Of a stretch of DNA of 28,999 bases, positions 1 to 7,725 are shown piece after piece (the first letter of the stretch is position 1; every line of letters starts with the position of its first letter). The stretch is from NCBI GenBank assembly GCA_023411225.1, contig JAEYPA010000177.1:1-28999 (forward strand), read 5' to 3'. Below the pieces are notes generated by a model. That model saw only the letters and a list, made by a program, of their open reading frames with translations, did not search any database and was not told the origin of the DNA. The translations under genes were made by a program, and so were the position numbers. Source of the stretch: Bacillota bacterium (GTDB lineage Bacteria; Bacillota; Clostridia; Lachnospirales; Lachnospiraceae).

Positions 1-247
1 TGTTGGTTCTACAAAGAATGGTAGAGATTCTGAGTCTAAGAGATTAGGCGCTAAAAGAGCAGACGGACAATTCGTTTTAGCTGGTAACATTCTTTATAGA
101 CAGCGTGGAACAAAGATTCACCCAGGTATTAATGTTGGCCGTGGTGGTGACGATACTTTATATGCTTTAGTAGATGGTGTTCTTAGATTCGAACGTAAGG
201 GTCGCGATAAGAAACAAGCTAGCGTATATCCAGTAGAAGCTAAATAG
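1..247 (+). CDS. rpmA: 50S ribosomal protein L27, 3' part
   Basis: Only the C-terminal 81 codons are inside the window; the reading frame starts at base 2 and the start codon lies upstream. It is a component of the large ribosomal subunit near the peptidyl-transferase centre. The visible protein carries the L27 signatures: GSTKNGRDSESKRLG, then a basic stretch, RQRGTKIHPGINVGRGGDDTL, and a lysine-rich tail ending in VYPVEAK. Length and ending are normal for the family. It is followed by a strong terminator and then obg, the usual rplU-rpmA-obg neighbourhood of Firmicutes. Identification is essentially certain. Confidence 0.97.
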   Translation, partial: VGSTKNGRDSESKRLGAKRADGQFVLAGNILYRQRGTKIHPGINVGRGGDDTLYALVDGVLRFERKGRDKKQASVYPVEAK

Positions 248-257
248 TTGAATCAAT

Positions 258-302
258 AAAGCCCCAAAATCTTGATGTAATCAGTGATTTGGGGCTTTTT
301 AT
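258..302 (+). terminator. Rho-independent terminator after rpmA
   Basis: A GC-centred stem (AAAGCCCCAAAATC pairing with GATTTGGGGCTTT, one bulged A) closes a short loop and is followed by a run of T. It ends the ribosomal-protein transcript before obg, so obg probably has its own promoter. Confidence 0.9.
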
Positions 303-541
303 GAAATATTTGAGGAGTGTACATCAATGATTTATTAGGACATGAGATGATTTATCAGTAATCTATGATAAGAAGGGTAAGTATTCATGAGTGAACTGTG
401 AAAAGGGAAAACATATTCAGTCCAAAACTGCTAATACTAATAACAGTCAGTTTTTCTTTTTCACTATTCATTCCACATAGGTTTGCGGTAGTTTTTTAAG
501 ACTAAGAATAATATAGAAAGAGAACGTTTTGAGGTGATAAC
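303..541 (+). other. Intergenic leader of the obg operon
   Basis: This stretch has no gene. It holds a weak hairpin (AAAACTG 424-430 with CAGTTTT 448-454, followed by a T-rich tract) and a poor promoter candidate near 483-514 (TTGCGG, then TAATAT, with over-long spacing). The strong ribosome binding site GAGGTGAT at 531-538 directly precedes the obg start. I cannot place the transcription start with confidence. Confidence 0.4.
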
Positions 542-1828
542 ATGTTTGCAGATCGTGCAAAAATATATATACGTTCCGGAAAAGGCGGAGATGGCCATGT
601 CAGCTTTCGTAGAGAGTTGTTTGTGGCTGCCGGTGGTCCGGATGGTGGTGATGGTGGAAAAGGCGGAGACGTTATTTTAGAAGTAGATATGGGGTTAAAT
701 ACCCTGACTGATTTTCGTCACGTTCGTAAATACTGTGCCGGAGATGGAGAACCAGGTGGAAAGCGCCATTGTCATGGTAAAGATGGAGAAGACTTGGTAA
801 TCAATGTGCCTTATGGAACTGTTGTAAAGGATGCAGAGTCCGGTAAGGTTATAACTGATATGTCTGGAGAGAATCTTAGAGAGGTATTATTAAAAGGTGG
901 CCGTGGTGGCAAGGGTAATCAGCATTATGCTACTCCTACCATGCAGGTACCAAAGTATGCTCAGCCGGGGAAACGAGCTATGGAGCTAAATGTTTATTTA
1001 GAGCTTAAGGTCATCGCAGATGTTGGGCTAGTAGGTTTTCCTAATGTAGGGAAATCCACCTTTTTATCTCGTGTAACCAATGCAAAACCAAAGATTGCTA
1101 ACTACCATTTTACCACCCTTAATCCCAACTTAGGGGTAGTAGATTTAGATGGTGATGGCTTTGTAATTGCAGACATCCCTGGACTGATTGAAGGAGCATC
1201 CGAAGGAGTTGGTTTAGGCCATGAGTTCTTACGTCATATTGAGAGAACCAAGGTTATTATTCATATGGTAGATGCTGCTTCCACGGAAGGAAGAGATCCA
1301 TTAAATGATATTAAGGTCATAAATCAGGAATTAGAGGCATATAATCCAGAGCTGGCTAAGCGTCCTCAGGTAATTGCAGCCAATAAGACAGATGTATTTT
1401 TTGGAACTGAGGAAGAGACTGTAGTTGAATTATTACGAGAAGAATTTGAACCACAAGGAATTCAGGTATTTCCTATTTCTGCCGTTAGCGGTAAGGGTGT
1501 AAAGGAACTTCTCTACCATGTAAAAGGGCTATTAGATCAGGTAGAGCAAGAACCTATTATCTTTGAGCGAGAATTTTTCCCAGAAGAAATGCTGGCATAT
1601 TCTGATGAACCTTATACAATTAAGAAGAATGAGGATGGTTTCTATGTTGTTGAAGGACCAAAAATCGAAAAAATGCTCGGTTATACCAATCTAGATTCTG
1701 AAAAGGGCTTTGAGTTCTTCCAGAAGTTCTTAAAGGATTCTGGTATTTTAGATGAACTAGAAGAGCTTGGCATCGAAGATGGGGATACAGTAAAGATGTA
1801 CGGGCTACAATTTGATTATTTTAAATAA
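542..1828 (+). CDS. obgE: GTPase Obg (50S ribosome assembly, stress-linked)
   Basis: Conserved P-loop GTPase that binds the 50S subunit and couples ribosome maturation to the cellular GTP/ppGpp state; cytoplasmic and normally essential. The 428-residue protein has three parts. The glycine-rich Obg fold spans about 1-158, with GKGGDGHVSFRRE at the start and many GGxGG repeats. The G domain has G1 GFPNVGKST (165-173), G3 DIPG (211-214), G4 NKTD (281-284) and G5 SAVSGKG. The C-terminal OCT domain spans about 350-428. Start ATG 542 has the strong ribosome binding site GAGGTGAT just upstream. The next genes, yhbY, nadD, yqeK and rsfS, follow closely and read as one operon. Confidence 0.98.
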   Translation: MFADRAKIYIRSGKGGDGHVSFRRELFVAAGGPDGGDGGKGGDVILEVDMGLNTLTDFRHVRKYCAGDGEPGGKRHCHGKDGEDLVINVPYGTVVKDAESGKVITDMSGENLREVLLKGGRGGKGNQHYATPTMQVPKYAQPGKRAMELNVYLELKVIADVGLVGFPNVGKSTFLSRVTNAKPKIANYHFTTLNPNLGVVDLDGDGFVIADIPGLIEGASEGVGLGHEFLRHIERTKVIIHMVDAASTEGRDPLNDIKVINQELEAYNPELAKRPQVIAANKTDVFFGTEEETVVELLREEFEPQGIQVFPISAVSGKGVKELLYHVKGLLDQVEQEPIIFEREFFPEEMLAYSDEPYTIKKNEDGFYVVEGPKIEKMLGYTNLDSEKGFEFFQKFLKDSGILDELEELGIEDGDTVKMYGLQFDYFK

Positions 1829-1850
1829 AGAGAGATAGAAAGAGGATATT

Positions 1851-2141
1851 ATGACAAGTAAGCAAAGAGCATATCTAAAAGGTCTTGCCATGAAGATGGA
1901 CCCAATCTTCCAGATTGGAAAAGCAAGTCTTACTCCAGAAGTGACGGAGGCGGTTAATGAAGCCTTAGAGGCAAGAGAATTGATTAAGGTAAGTGTATTA
2001 AAAAATTGTATCGACGACCCAAGAGAAATTGCAAATGTCTTAGGAGAACGTACCAATTCTACAGTTGTACAGGTAATTGGTAAAAAAATAGTTCTTTATA
2101 GAGAAAGCAAAGATAAGAAGAAAATAGAGCTTCCAAAATAG
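1851..2141 (+). CDS. yhbY: YhbY family ribosome-assembly RNA-binding protein
   Basis: A 96-residue single CRS1/YhbY (CRM) domain. Known members bind RNA and associate with pre-50S particles. Visible family signatures are the N-terminal SKQRAYLKGLAMKMDPIFQIGK stretch, here read from residue 3 and carrying the GK loop, and a C-terminal V-x-GKKIVLYRE strand. Length is normal for bacterial single-domain members. It begins 22 bases after obg, with AGAGGA upstream of the ATG, and belongs to the same operon, consistent with a shared role in large-subunit maturation. Confidence 0.93.
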   Translation: MTSKQRAYLKGLAMKMDPIFQIGKASLTPEVTEAVNEALEARELIKVSVLKNCIDDPREIANVLGERTNSTVVQVIGKKIVLYRESKDKKKIELPK

Positions 2142-2158
2142 TACGAGGAGTGAACCTG

Positions 2159-2797
2159 GTGCAAGGAAAGATAGTTAAAAACCATAAGAGAAAAATAGGG
2201 ATTATGGGGGGCACTTTCAATCCAATTCATGTTGGGCATCTGATTATTGCTGAGATAGCCTATGAACAATATGAACTAGATAAGGTATTGTTTATGCCTG
2301 CCAGCCAACCTCCTCATAAAATAGGGGAGCCAATAGAAGAGGATGTTTATAGAGTTGCTATGGTAAAACTGGCCATAAATGACAACCCTCATTTTGAGTT
2401 GTCCTTAATGGAAATAAACCGTCCTGGTCTTAGCTATACAGCTATGACAATGGAACAGTTGGCTCATGAGTATCCGGATACAGAGTTTTATTTTATTGTT
2501 GGTGGAGATTCCATTGCTGCCATAGAGACGTGGAGAGAACCAGAAAAGGTATTGAGATTAGGTCATATGGTTGCCTGTGTTCGGGATCAGGTGGATAACA
2601 AAAGACTAGATCAACAGATTGATTACCTAAAGAAAAAGTATCAGACTGAGGTTTTTAAATTGGAGGTCCCCAAAATGGATATTTCCTCTACTATGATTCG
2701 GGAGAGACTACAATCTAATAACGGGGTGAAGTATCTGGTTCCTGACAATGTAATTGCTTATATCAATAAGCATGGGCTGTACCGAGATACTATTTAA
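2159..2797 (+). CDS. nadD: Nicotinate-nucleotide adenylyltransferase
   Basis: Transfers AMP from ATP to nicotinate mononucleotide to form deamido-NAD in the NAD synthesis pathway; cytoplasmic. The nucleotidyltransferase signature GGTFNPIHVGHL contains the HxGH pair H24-H27, and the second signature ISSTMIR lies at 175-181. Start choice: an in-frame GTG at 2150 overlaps the ribosome binding site GAGGAG (2145-2150), whereas the GTG at 2159 sits 8 bases after it, so 2159 is preferred (212 residues, with a short basic extension before the first strand). It lies 17 bases after yhbY and 21 bases before yqeK. Confidence 0.96.
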   Translation: MQGKIVKNHKRKIGIMGGTFNPIHVGHLIIAEIAYEQYELDKVLFMPASQPPHKIGEPIEEDVYRVAMVKLAINDNPHFELSLMEINRPGLSYTAMTMEQLAHEYPDTEFYFIVGGDSIAAIETWREPEKVLRLGHMVACVRDQVDNKRLDQQIDYLKKKYQTEVFKLEVPKMDISSTMIRERLQSNNGVKYLVPDNVIAYINKHGLYRDTI

Positions 2798-2818
2798 TCG
2801 CAATAGGGAGGTCTGTTT

Positions 2819-3397
2819 ATGGAGGAGAATCTTCAGCTTTTACAGGAAGAAATGAAGAAGATATTAAAACCAAGTCGCTATGAGCATACATTAGGGGTTG
2901 CCTATACCGCAGCTAACCTTGCCATGCGTTATGAGGCTTCTATAGAGGATGCGTTAATTGCGGGGCTTTTACATGACAATGCCAAATACGTAAGTGATGA
3001 GGATATGATTCGGATATGCCAGGAGAATCATTTACACATCTCCGAACTTGAGAGAAAGAATGTGTATCTGCTTCATAGCAAAGTGGGGGCTGTACTTGCC
3101 AGAGATCAATACGGTGTGCAAAAGGAAGATATTTTAAATTCGATTCTCTATCATACTACCGGTAGACCAGGTATGACCACCTTAGAAAAAATTATTTTTG
3201 TGGCAGATTATATAGAACCTAATCGAAAAATCATTCCTAATCTGGATTTGATTCGTAGAGAAGCATATATTGATTTAAACAAAACAGTGGAACTAATTCT
3301 ATCAAACACCATAAATTATTTATTAGAGACAAAGAGGAAAGAGGATATCGATCAGGCAACTATTGATTCCTATGAATATTATAAACTAAAGGAGTAG
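2819..3397 (+). CDS. yqeK: YqeK-type HD-domain Ap4A hydrolase (symmetrical)
   Basis: HD-superfamily metal-dependent hydrolase. Known YqeK proteins cleave diadenosine tetraphosphate to two ADP. The expected metal ligands are present in order: H23 (HTLGV), H52-D53 (LLHDNAK), H86, H112 (YHTTGRPGM) and D130 (FVADYIEPNR). The last motif and the TTGRPGMT segment are typical of YqeK rather than of general HD proteins. Length (192) is normal. It sits between nadD and rsfS, the standard arrangement in Firmicutes, with GGGAGG ahead of the start. Four bases separate it from rsfS. Confidence 0.93.
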   Translation: MEENLQLLQEEMKKILKPSRYEHTLGVAYTAANLAMRYEASIEDALIAGLLHDNAKYVSDEDMIRICQENHLHISELERKNVYLLHSKVGAVLARDQYGVQKEDILNSILYHTTGRPGMTTLEKIIFVADYIEPNRKIIPNLDLIRREAYIDLNKTVELILSNTINYLLETKRKEDIDQATIDSYEYYKLKE

Positions 3398-3401
3398 ATT
3401 T

Positions 3402-3752
3402 ATGATTCAATCAAATGAAATGGCGAAGATTGTTTATGATGCATTAGATGAGAAGAAAGCAGAAGGAATTGTAATGCTTGAAGTAAGCGATATTACAATC
3501 CTTGCTGATTATTTTATAATAGCCAATGGTACCAACAGTTCTCAGGTACAGGCTTTAGTAGACAATGTGGAAGAAAAGCTAGGAAAAGCCGGTGTTCATC
3601 CAAAAAGGATTGAAGGTATCGGCAGCACCAGCTGGGTGCTTATGGATTATGGCGATATCATCGTCCACATCTTTTCTAAGGAAGACCGTTTATTCTATGA
3701 TATTGAGCGTATCTGGAGAGATGGCAAAAAGGTATTTAAAGAAGACCTGTAA
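3402..3752 (+). CDS. rsfS: Ribosomal silencing factor RsfS
   Basis: A 116-residue protein of the RsfS/Iojap family (DUF143). Members bind L14 on the 50S subunit and block joining with 30S under nutrient limitation. Recognised from the family core: a LDVSD-like strand (MLEVSDITILADYFIIANG), then the helix with SSQVQALVDNVEEKL, then EGIGSTSWVLMDYGDIIVHIF and the closing YDIERIW. It starts 4 bases after yqeK with AAAGGAG inside the yqeK tail, so the two are translated in tandem. It is the last gene of the obg cluster. Confidence 0.96.
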   Translation: MIQSNEMAKIVYDALDEKKAEGIVMLEVSDITILADYFIIANGTNSSQVQALVDNVEEKLGKAGVHPKRIEGIGSTSWVLMDYGDIIVHIFSKEDRLFYDIERIWRDGKKVFKEDL

Positions 3753-3778
3753 GCTATTTTGAATGAGAGGATAAGGAT

Positions 3779-4447
3779 ATGAACCTTTCTGGGAATGCAC
3801 TATTCAATCAAATGACAGAGAAAGATATTCATCATATTTTAGGGTGTATGGAGATAAAAGAGAAAAGAATCAAGAAAAATGAGTATATCTTTAAGGAAGA
3901 TGATACGCCTAACTATATGTATCTACTAAAGGAAGGTAAGGTGGAGGTCTGTAAGGATTCTCTTACAGGCAATCGCATGATTATCAACACTTTTGAGGAA
4001 CCTGGCTCTACCTTTGGTGAAGTCTATCTGTTTTTAAATGATAAAAACTATGATTCTTATGTAATAGCCATGGAGGATACTGTTATATACGAGATTCCAA
4101 AGCGGTTCTTTTTTCATACTTGTCAAAAGGGCTGTGCCTACCATGAGACGCTGATTCGTAATATGTTGACCATACTGTCAGAAAAGGCCTATGTACTAAG
4201 TAGAAAACTGCAAATTATGTCTGCTGGAAGCCTTCGTCTTAAGCTTTGTAAGTATCTAGTACAGAATTGCGATGACAAAGGAAGAGTGTTATTAAAGTAT
4301 ACCAGGGAGGAGCTGGCAGACTACTTAAGTGTAGCTAGACCAAGTCTTTCCCGGGAAATGATGAAGATGCAAGAAGAAGGATTAATAGAGGTTAAGGGGA
4401 AAAAGATCTTTATCGTAGATAAAGAAGGAATCGAAGAGTTATTGTAA
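3779..4447 (+). CDS. Crp/Fnr family transcriptional regulator
   Basis: A 222-residue regulator with an N-terminal cyclic-nucleotide-binding-type beta barrel (about 20-125; LKEGKVEVCKD, PGSTFGEVYLF), a dimerisation helix (about 125-160) and a C-terminal winged helix (about 172-222; TREELADYLSVARPSLSRE). The arginine-serine pair that binds cAMP in true Crp proteins is not evident in the SYVIAMEDTVIYEIP strand, so cAMP is unlikely to be the effector. Several cysteines are present, including CQKGC at about 115-119, so a redox, metal or nitrosyl signal is possible but unproven. It lies 26 bases after rsfS and may be read from the obg operon. A Crp/Fnr-like palindrome stands before the next gene, a hemerythrin, making it a candidate target. 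Confidence 0.9.
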   Translation: MNLSGNALFNQMTEKDIHHILGCMEIKEKRIKKNEYIFKEDDTPNYMYLLKEGKVEVCKDSLTGNRMIINTFEEPGSTFGEVYLFLNDKNYDSYVIAMEDTVIYEIPKRFFFHTCQKGCAYHETLIRNMLTILSEKAYVLSRKLQIMSAGSLRLKLCKYLVQNCDDKGRVLLKYTREELADYLSVARPSLSREMMKMQEEGLIEVKGKKIFIVDKEGIEELL

Positions 4448-4458
4448 CAATACAGGCT

Positions 4459-4499
4459 GATGCTTTATAAGTAAAACGACTTATGGAGCATCTTTTTTA
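4459..4499 (+). terminator. Terminator after the Crp/Fnr regulator
   Basis: A 14-bp stem (GATGCTTTATAAGT with ACTTATGGAGCATC, two G-T pairs) with a 6-base loop is followed by T6. It ends the obg-to-regulator transcript. Confidence 0.9.
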
Positions 4500-4588
4500 T
4501 TGCCTACAAACGAACAAGGAAATTGCCACTTTGCTTATTAATAATTTTTCTTAATGTGGTAAATATAGTACTAAGACATTCGACTCAT

Positions 4589-4631
4589 TGTAACAATTGT
4601 TACAGAAAAAAAGAAGATTGTAATGTAATAT
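4589..4631 (+). promoter_or_regulatory. Crp/Fnr-like operator and promoter of the hemerythrin gene
   Basis: TGTAACAATTGTTACA at 4589-4604 is a perfect 16-bp palindrome of the Crp/Fnr half-site type (TGTAAC-N4-GTTACA). A possible -10 box TAATAT lies at 4626-4631. That would put the operator centre about 41 bases before the start of transcription, the classic class II activator position. There is no good -35 box, as expected for an activated promoter. The likely binder is the Crp/Fnr protein encoded just upstream (inference). Confidence 0.65.
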
Positions 4632-4682
4632 ATAGTTATCAACTAAAAATAACAATTCCACATACGGAAGGAGTAATAAAAT

Positions 4683-5240
4683 ATGTATGGTGTAGAAATA
4701 TTGGTAAGTGAACATGATAATATTCTTAGAATTGCAGAAGTGATGCGTATGGCATCTCTATCGGTATTAGAAGGTAAAGAGGTCTATACAGATGATTTTG
4801 AAGATATGGTAGACTTTGTAAGAAATTATGCCGATAAACATCACCATGGAAAAGAAGAAGACATTTTATTTGTCTATATGAAGGATGAATTGGGTAAGGT
4901 GGGTGAAAACCTGATTCAACATGGTATGTTAGTGGAACATGATTTGGGTCGCCTTCATATCAAACAACTGTATGAAGCAGTTCAGGAGTATAAAAATTCT
5001 CAGTCTTCTATGGCTAAGTTAGATATCATCACAAATGCAGTTTGTTATAGTGACTTAATTAAGCGTCATATTGGAAAAGAGAATGAAGTAGTATTTACTT
5101 ATGGAGAAAAGAACTTAAGTGAAGAAAGTCGTAATAAAGTAGATATTATGACAAAAGAGATGGAAGAAAAAGCAGAAAATGAAGGAATTCAAAACAAATA
5201 TATCAATCTATTAGAGCGTTTGGAGAAAATCTATCTGTAA
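4683..5240 (+). CDS. Hemerythrin-like (HHE) domain protein
   Basis: A 185-residue helical protein with the four-helix diiron hemerythrin pattern: H11 (SEHDN), a His cluster with acids (H53-H55, E58/E59 in HHHGKEEDILF), H86 (VEHDLGR) and H129 with E133 (RHIGKENEVVF). All expected iron ligands appear in place, so a functional non-haem diiron site is likely. Family members bind O2 or sense or scavenge NO and reactive oxygen in anaerobes; which applies here is unknown. Cytoplasmic, with no signal peptide. Start ATG 4683 follows GGAAGGAG by a normal spacing. It stands alone behind a Crp/Fnr-like operator. Confidence 0.88.
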   Translation: MYGVEILVSEHDNILRIAEVMRMASLSVLEGKEVYTDDFEDMVDFVRNYADKHHHGKEEDILFVYMKDELGKVGENLIQHGMLVEHDLGRLHIKQLYEAVQEYKNSQSSMAKLDIITNAVCYSDLIKRHIGKENEVVFTYGEKNLSEESRNKVDIMTKEMEEKAENEGIQNKYINLLERLEKIYL

Positions 5241-5354
5241 GAACTGTTTTGTATATTGTTTACCAATATAATGAACAATACTGTCGAATTAGAATATAAT
5301 AGTATGAAACCATGTTTATGAAGTCGATTTAATTGGCTATAGAATGGATACTTC

Positions 5355-5825
5355 ATGCAATTATATTATCCTTATATAATAGATCAAATTGAGCAAGGCA
5401 AATATAGAAAGCTTGGTGCAGGCTCCGGGCGTTATGTATATGACATGGAAAATGGTTATGTAATCAAATTCGGTAGAAATCGGAAAGGACTTGCTCAAAA
5501 CCAAGTGGAAGATGAAATCTACCATAAGAGAAGAGAACCGGTATTAGCAGCTGTAGCCGGATGTTCTTCAGACAATCGTATCTTAGTTATGGAAAAAGCA
5601 GATCCATACAAGAATTATTATTCTCTACGCCAATATTATAATATATCTAGCATGAGAGAATTACTTCACATTGCCGAGGTAAGGAGAATGGTAGAGGAAT
5701 ATCAGCTGGTTGGAGTTGATCTTATGAAAATAAGTAGTTGGGGAGAGCTAAGAGGGAGACCCGTTCTTATAGACTATGGATTTACAACCCATGTACAGCG
5801 TAGGTATTATAATGGGTTCTTTTAA
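5355..5825 (+). CDS. Small protein-kinase-fold protein, function unknown
   Basis: A 156-residue protein with the outline of a minimal kinase fold: a glycine-rich loop GAGSGR (21-26), a VIKFGRN strand with candidate ATP lysine K38, a helix with an acidic residue (QVEDEIYHK), a hinge-like LVMEKAD, a catalytic-loop-like stretch VGVDLMKISSWGEL and a DFG-like LIDYGF (D140). The usual HxD catalytic histidine is absent, and the C-lobe ends right after the metal-binding Asp. It resembles short kinase-like proteins found in phages and clostridia, but activity cannot be asserted. A stop codon directly upstream fixes the start at 5355; the ribosome binding site is weak. A TATAAT at 5295-5300 may be its -10 box. 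Confidence 0.7.
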   Translation: MQLYYPYIIDQIEQGKYRKLGAGSGRYVYDMENGYVIKFGRNRKGLAQNQVEDEIYHKRREPVLAAVAGCSSDNRILVMEKADPYKNYYSLRQYYNISSMRELLHIAEVRRMVEEYQLVGVDLMKISSWGELRGRPVLIDYGFTTHVQRRYYNGFF

Positions 5826-5830
5826 CAGGA

Positions 5831-5870
5831 AAAGCGATTCGTCAATCCTTAGACGAATCGCTTGCTTTTT
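5831..5870. terminator. Bidirectional terminator between convergent genes
   Basis: A perfect 12-bp stem (AAGCGATTCGTC with GACGAATCGCTT, 8-base loop) is followed by GCTTTTT on plus and preceded by GGAAAAG, giving CTTTTCC on minus. It can end both the kinase-like gene and the FAD-dehydrogenase gene, whose stop codon at 5869-5871 touches it. Confidence 0.9.
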
Positions 5871-7263
5871 ATACTAATCTTTGTCCCATTAAGACACCCA
5901 TAACGGAAGACATCATTAGGCCGCGGGTCCAACCACTGGAGTCTCCTAGACAGTATAGTCCTTCAATATTAGTTACAAAATTCTCATCCATCTTGACTTT
6001 ATTGGAATAGAATTTAAGCTCTGGTGAGTAGAGAAGAGTTTCTGTACCGGCAAATCCAGGTACTACATGATCCATAGCCTGGATGAAATTAATTATATTG
6101 GTCATAGAGCGATATGGCATTGCAGCGGTAATATCGCCTGCTACTGCATCTGGTAGAGTCGGCTTAAGATTGGAGAAATTAAGCTCCTTTGGCCAGGTTC
6201 GCTTACCATCTAAGATATCGCCGTAGCGTTGAACCAGAATATGTCCGTTGCCTAACATATTGGTTAATTCGCCAACCTTTTGTGCATATTCAATAGGCTG
6301 GTTAAATGGATGGGTGAAATTATGGGAACATAAAATAGAGAGATTGGTATTATTAGATTTTATATCCTTATAAGAATGCCCATTTACAACTGCTAAATCG
6401 TTGTCGTAGTTTTCCTGGCTTACAAAACCACCAGGATTTTGACAAAATGTACGAACCTTGTTTTTAAATGGTCGTGGGTATCCAATGAGTTTGGATTCAT
6501 AAAGTACATCATTTACTTCCTCCATTATCTCATTTCGAACTTCAACTCGGACACCTATGTCCACTGTCCCCGGCTGGTGAGCAATGGAATGCTCTTGGCA
6601 CAGGTTTTCAAACCAATGGGCACCACGTCTTCCTACTGCTACAACAACAGATTCTGCTGGTAGCTCAAAGGTTTCCTTGGATTTTACATTGGTCAGAACC
6701 ACTCCAACACATTTATTATTCTTAATAATAATATTATCGCAGGAATGGGAGAAGAGAATCTCTACTCCATGAGCCAGTAAATATTCCTGTATCTCATAGT
6801 AAAGCTTTTGTGCCTTTTCTGTCCCAAGATGCCTAATTGGGCAATCTACTAATTTAAGCCCTGCTTGGATGGCACGTTTTCTAATTTCTTTTATTTTCGC
6901 AGTTTCACTTACGCCCTCAATTTTGCTATCGGCACCAAATTCCAGATAAATACGGTCGGTGTAATCTATCATGGACTGGGCCAGATCTGCTCCAATTAGC
7001 TCGGGAAGCTGTCCACCAACCTCGCAGCTTAGGCTAAGTTTTCCATCGGAGAAGGCTCCTGCTCCTGAAAAACCAGTAGTAATATGACAGAAAGGTTTAC
7101 AATTTACACACTGTTTTGTTTTGGTTTTTGGACAGCTGCGTTTGTCTACAGCAACACCCTTTTCTACGATTAATATTTTTTTATTAGTGCCTTTCCTTAA
7201 CATCTCTAAAGCAGTGAAGATGCCTGCTGGACCAGCACCAATGATTACAACATCATATTCCAT
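5869..7263 (-). CDS. FAD-dependent dehydrogenase (COG2509 type)
   Basis: Cytoplasmic flavoprotein. The N-terminal Rossmann motif VVIIGAGPAG with IVEKG closing the second strand marks the FAD-binding fold. A cysteine-rich segment (CPKTKTKQCVNCKPFC), then TGFSGAGAFSDGKLSLS, GGFVSQENYDND and the C-terminal GLYCLGDSSGWTRGLM are hallmarks of this uncharacterised dehydrogenase family. The substrate is unknown. Start choice: the open frame extends 22 codons upstream, but AGGAGG (7270-7275) stands 6 bases before the second of two tandem ATG codons (7263), so the protein is about 464 residues. A promoter at 7335-7363 fits. It is monocistronic and convergent with the kinase-like gene. Confidence 0.9.
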   Translation of the reverse strand: MEYDVVIIGAGPAGIFTALEMLRKGTNKKILIVEKGVAVDKRSCPKTKTKQCVNCKPFCHITTGFSGAGAFSDGKLSLSCEVGGQLPELIGADLAQSMIDYTDRIYLEFGADSKIEGVSETAKIKEIRKRAIQAGLKLVDCPIRHLGTEKAQKLYYEIQEYLLAHGVEILFSHSCDNIIIKNNKCVGVVLTNVKSKETFELPAESVVVAVGRRGAHWFENLCQEHSIAHQPGTVDIGVRVEVRNEIMEEVNDVLYESKLIGYPRPFKNKVRTFCQNPGGFVSQENYDNDLAVVNGHSYKDIKSNNTNLSILCSHNFTHPFNQPIEYAQKVGELTNMLGNGHILVQRYGDILDGKRTWPKELNFSNLKPTLPDAVAGDITAAMPYRSMTNIINFIQAMDHVVPGFAGTETLLYSPELKFYSNKVKMDENFVTNIEGLYCLGDSSGWTRGLMMSSVMGVLMGQRLV

Positions 7264-7334
7264 CATATACCTCCTAATCTTCTGGTAAATTAATGATAGC
7301 TTAAAAAATAAAATTTGAAAACACAAACACATTT

Positions 7335-7363
7335 ATAATACCACAAATAAAACAAATCCTCAA
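7335..7363 (-). promoter_or_regulatory. Promoter of the FAD-dehydrogenase gene
   Basis: Reading the minus strand, TTGAGG (7358-7363), a 17-base spacer and TATTAT (7335-7340) form a sigma-A type promoter about 65 bases before the start codon. It also rules out an upstream start codon at 7332. Confidence 0.7.
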
Positions 7364-7417
7364 TTGTTATATATTTGAAAGTTAATTTTTATCATATGGG
7401 AATGAATTCTAAAAAAG

Positions 7418-7446
7418 TTGACCATAGAAATTATGTGTGCTATACT
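7418..7446 (+). promoter_or_regulatory. Promoter of the c-di-GMP riboswitch transcript
   Basis: TTGACC (7418-7423), exactly 17 bases, then TATACT (7441-7446), with a TG one base before the -10 box. Transcription should begin near 7453, just ahead of the riboswitch aptamer. Confidence 0.85.
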
Positions 7447-7469
7447 TACTATAGGTTAAAAAATAATTG

Positions 7470-7558
7470 AATCTTTACGATAATAGCAAACTGATAGAAA
7501 TGTCAGGACGCAAAGCTAAAGGGCCTGTTAAATGGTAGCCAGTTGCCGAATAAGGATT
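7470..7558 (+). ncRNA. Cyclic-di-GMP-I (GEMM-I) riboswitch
   Basis: The conserved GEMM core is complete: AGCAAA (7485-7490), a hairpin CTGATA-GAAA-TGTCAG with a GNRA tetraloop (7491-7506), GACGCAAAGCTAAAGGGCCT, then GGTAGCCAGTTGCCG (7534-7548). The outer P1 helix can form between AATCTTTA (7470-7477) and TAAGGATT (7551-7558), with one G-U pair. The class binds the second messenger cyclic di-GMP. The 3' strand of P1 runs straight into T8 (7557-7564), suggesting that a ligand-stabilised P1 could itself favour termination. The gene it controls is not evident: the next 170 bases lack a convincing coding sequence and end at a strong terminator. Confidence 0.92.
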
Positions 7559-7725
7559 TTTTTTGTTTGCAATTTGCTAAAAAGAATTTCTCTACTTCGT
7601 TTGGTCCCTCCCAAATGTAAGATAATAAGAAATTCATTTAATAAAAAGGATATCTACTCCCTCTCATATGTTTGTATAATAGCAGACATTAAAAAAGATA
7701 TTCTATATTGTATACCTTCTCACAA
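7559..7725 (+). other. Gene-less transcribed region downstream of the riboswitch
   Basis: A T-rich stretch between the aptamer and its terminator. The only sizeable open frame (7532-7750) begins inside the aptamer, has no ribosome binding site and ends inside the terminator hairpin, so it is not accepted as a gene. The RNA of about 300 bases from 7453 to 7761 may be a small regulatory RNA, an eroded leader or a decayed gene. Confidence 0.5.

Noticed and set aside
4523..4711. 62-codon open frame upstream of the hemerythrin gene
   Set aside because: It overlaps the operator, the promoter and the hemerythrin start, and has no ribosome binding site.
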